Both the position numbers and the translations under genes were made by a program. Shown piece after piece: positions 61,440-64,000 of a stretch of DNA of 64,000 nucleotides. Position 1 is the first letter of the stretch. Each line of letters begins with the position of its first letter. Origin of the DNA: Nesterenkonia sp. (lineage in GTDB: Bacteria > Actinomycetota > Actinomycetes > Actinomycetales > Micrococcaceae); contig NZ_JAJUJJ010000003.1 in the NCBI RefSeq assembly GCF_029265375.1, forward strand, positions 62,001 through 126,000, read 5' to 3'. A model generated the notes under the pieces. It worked only from the letters and a program-made list of their open reading frames with translations. It had not been told where the DNA came from and searched no databases.

Positions 61440-61547
61440 CTTGCCGCAGCCATGGGGCCTGCGGCCAGGTCGTCACCCGGGGCACCCCACCGCGAACTGG
61501 AGGGTTGCCGGCCAGCAAACCGGGGTTTTGCGCTGGCACTCTTGACC
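61440..61547 (-). ncRNA. SAM-IV-type (SAM-I/IV clan) riboswitch aptamer upstream of metY
   Basis: Minus strand GGTCAAGAGTGCCAGCGCAAAACCCCGGTTTGCTGGCCGGCAACCCTCCAGTTCGCGGTGGGGTGCCCCGGGTGACGACCTGG matches the actinobacterial SAM-IV core as recalled. 3' boundary approximate. Confidence 0.87.
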
Positions 61548-61634
61548 TAAGGAAAAGTCTGCTCGTTCAGACGCCGGACTGCAAGTCGGAGCACCATATT
61601 TCGACATGTGGACGCTCCGGCCCCGGTTGCGGAG

Positions 61635-62816
61635 TCAGACGGTGAGAATCAGGGCATCGCCCTGACCGCCGCCTCCGCAGAGTCCGGCAGCGCCGGTGCC
61701 GCCGCCGCGGCGGGCCAGCTCCAGGGCCAGATGCAGCGCCACGCGGGCCCCGGAGGCTCCCACCGGGTGGCCCAGTGCGATCGCACCGCCGTTGACGTTG
61801 ACCTTCTCCAGGGAGATGCCCAGGGCACGGGCGGAGGCCACGCCGACTGCGGCGAATGCCTCGTTGATCTCCACCAGATCCAGGGCTGAGGGGCTGATCC
61901 CCTGCTTGCGGCAGGCTTCGGCGATCGCATTGGCCGGCTGCAGCTGCAGACTCGAGTCCGGGCCGGCCACCATGCCGTGGGCGCCGATGCGGGCCAGCGG
62001 CGTCAGCCCCAGCTCACGGGCCTTCTCTTCAGACATCACCACTACCGCACAGGCGCCGTCGGAGATCTGCGAGGCCGAGCCGGCGGTGATGGTCCCCTCC
62101 GCGGCGAAGGCCGGACGCAGCCGCCCCATGGACTCGGCATCCACTCCGGAGCGGATCCCCTCATCCCGGGTCACGGTGACCGGGTCGCCCTTGCGCTGGG
62201 GCACCTGGACGGGCACGACCTCCTCGTCGAAGACTCCCCGCTCCCAGGCTGCCTCAGCCCGCTGGTGGGAGGCCGCTGCCAGCTGGTCCTGCTCGGCGCG
62301 GCTGACCTCCGCCTCGCCGGTGTTGCAGGACTCGGTCAGGGCGCCCATGGACTGCCCGGTGGCCTGGTCGTAGAGCGCGTCGTAGGCCATGGAGTCCACC
62401 AGGGCGGTGTCCCCGTAGGTGAACCCTTTCCGCGAACCGGGCAGCAGGTGCGGCGCCTGGGACATCGATTCCATTCCCCCGGCCACCACGATCTGGCACT
62501 CTCCGGCGCGGATGAGCTGATCGGCATAGGCAATCGCGTTCAGCCCGGAGAGGCAGACCTTATTGATGGTGATGGACGGCACTGAGGCCGGGATGCCGGC
62601 CCCCAGGGCGGCGGTGCGCGCCGGGTTCTGCCCGGCGCCGGCCTGGATGACCTGGCCCATCACCACGTAGTCCACGGCCTCAGGGTCCACCGAGGCCCGC
62701 TGCAGGGCGCCGTCGATGGCTGCTGTGCCCAGCTGCGCGGCCGTCAGGCTGGACAGCGAGCCCATGAGCTTGCCGATGGGAGTGCGTGCTCCGCTGACCA
62801 GTACCGTTGCGCCCAT
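61635..62816 (-). CDS. Acetyl-CoA C-acetyltransferase (thiolase)
   Basis: [22 protein letters not shown] (active-site Cys), [42 protein letters not shown]; start at [17 protein letters not shown]. Confidence 0.94.
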   Translation of the reverse strand: MGATVLVSGARTPIGKLMGSLSSLTAAQLGTAAIDGALQRASVDPEAVDYVVMGQVIQAGAGQNPARTAALGAGIPASVPSITINKVCLSGLNAIAYADQLIRAGECQIVVAGGMESMSQAPHLLPGSRKGFTYGDTALVDSMAYDALYDQATGQSMGALTESCNTGEAEVSRAEQDQLAAASHQRAEAAWERGVFDEEVVPVQVPQRKGDPVTVTRDEGIRSGVDAESMGRLRPAFAAEGTITAGSASQISDGACAVVVMSEEKARELGLTPLARIGAHGMVAGPDSSLQLQPANAIAEACRKQGISPSALDLVEINEAFAAVGVASARALGISLEKVNVNGGAIALGHPVGASGARVALHLALELARRGGGTGAAGLCGGGGQGDALILTV

Positions 62817-62980
62817 AGTGTCTCCGCTCCTCAGCTCGTGCCCGGGTTCAGTGCTTGGAGTCACATCATAGGCGGTCACAGCCGAGGCACGCACCGCGCA
62901 GCGAAGACGGACAACCGCGGCCACGGCGGTGCTACCGTTGTGACTCGGATCACTTCTTCTGCCGCAAGGAGTTTCGCACG

Positions 62981-64000
62981 ATGACGACCCCCACCTCTTC
63001 CCGCTCCAACGGTGCTGTGCTGGGCGCAGTGATGCGCCCGCTGAACTCGCTGGTGGAGAAGCTGATTCCCTCAGCCCTGGTCTTCGCGATCGCGCTGACC
63101 TTCATTGTGGCGATCCTTGCCCTGATCTTCACCGACGCCGGCCCGGTGCAGGTGGTGGAGGAATGGGGCATCGGGCTGGCCGGCCTGCTGGCGTTCATCA
63201 CCCAGATGGCCCTGATCCTGTTCCTGGGCTACATCCTGGCCAACACCGGGCCGGTGCGCCGGCTGCTGCGCGCGCTGGCGAAGGTTCCGCAGACCGCGCT
63301 GCAGGCCTACCTGTTCGTCTTCCTGGTGGCGGCGGCGGCAAGCCTGATCACCTGGGGCCTGGGCCTGGTGGTCGGCGGCCTGCTGGCTCGCGAGGTCGCC
63401 CACGTGCTGGGCAGCCGAGGAGTGACGGTGCACTTCCCCATGCTGGTGGCGTCCGGCTTCTCAGGGTTCGTGGTGTGGCATATGGGCTACTCGGCCTCCG
63501 GCCCGCTGACTGCGGCGACCCCGGACTCCTTCGTCGCCGAGCAGCTCGGCGCCCCGCTGCCGATCGGTGAGACCATCTTCTCCGGCTGGAATATGATCGC
63601 CTGCCTGGTGACCATCCTGGTGGTCGCCGGGGCGCTCTGCCTGGTGGCCCCGCGCCGGGAGGAGACCCTGGTGCCGCTGACCGTCGACGCCCGCGAAGCA
63701 GATGTACCCGTCGAGGACGAGGTGGTCACCCCCGCCGACCGGGTGGACGCCTCCCGGATCCCTACACTCCTGCTCGGGCTGATGCTGGTCGCCTATCTGG
63801 TGATCCACTTCTCCGGCGGAGGCAACCTGACCCTGGACATCGTCAACTGGAGCTTCCTGGCGCTGATCATGCTGCTGGTGCGCAGCCCATTCGAACTGAT
63901 CGCGCTCACCAAGCAGGCCGCCTCCAATGTGGGCGAGATCCTGCTGCAGTTCCCGCTCTACGCCGGCATCCTGGGGATCATGGCCGGCACCGGGCTGATG
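62981..64000 (+). CDS. Short-chain fatty acid transporter family (AtoE-like) protein, 3' truncated by window edge
   Basis: ATG at 62981, open to window end (absent from ORF track as no stop). [72 protein letters not shown]. Confidence 0.88.
   Translation, partial: MTTPTSSRSNGAVLGAVMRPLNSLVEKLIPSALVFAIALTFIVAILALIFTDAGPVQVVEEWGIGLAGLLAFITQMALILFLGYILANTGPVRRLLRALAKVPQTALQAYLFVFLVAAAASLITWGLGLVVGGLLAREVAHVLGSRGVTVHFPMLVASGFSGFVVWHMGYSASGPLTAATPDSFVAEQLGAPLPIGETIFSGWNMIACLVTILVVAGALCLVAPRREETLVPLTVDAREADVPVEDEVVTPADRVDASRIPTLLLGLMLVAYLVIHFSGGGNLTLDIVNWSFLALIMLLVRSPFELIALTKQAASNVGEILLQFPLYAGILGIMAGTGLM

Noticed and set aside
61560-61625. tRNA-Cys-like string (GACTGCAAGTCGG) near the riboswitch
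   Set aside because: No acceptor, D or T arms and no GTTCRA-type T-loop in register.

Overview
The window is about 64 kb of high-GC DNA from an actinobacterial chromosome. Gene content and order suggest Micrococcaceae (Nesterenkonia/Arthrobacter-like), but that placement is inference. Most of it is dense, intact housekeeping content: guaB/guaB3, groES-groEL with two CIRCE operators, a DEAD-box helicase, pepP, mrp, tatB, uppP, a sirtuin, ppc, dnaG, dgt, dusB, glyS, and metX-metY behind a SAM-IV-type riboswitch. The accessory parts that stand out are: (1) a compact cluster at about 15.6-24.8 kb that reads as lysine -> 5-aminovalerate -> glutarate -> glutaryl-CoA -> crotonyl-CoA catabolism (DavB, DavA, DavT/GabT, GcdH, a class III CoA-transferase, an APC permease, Lrp and LysR regulators), with a perfect 14-bp palindrome in front of gcdH; (2) a glycosyltransferase locus at about 52.9-56.8 kb that is heavily frame-disrupted and appears to be decaying; (3) a tandem pair of secreted proteins at 1.8-3.8 kb sharing an uncharacterised repeated domain, preceded by repeated TTTGCGGAT/ATCCGCAAA motifs; (4) a SAM riboswitch whose expression platform appears to be an 11-bp hairpin covering the metY Shine-Dalgarno; and (5) a TAXI-TRAP transporter operon between mrp and tatB. 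I saw no CRISPR array, rRNA, convincing tRNA, prophage or transposase. All homology statements come from reading the translations and from recall of protein families; no database search was run.
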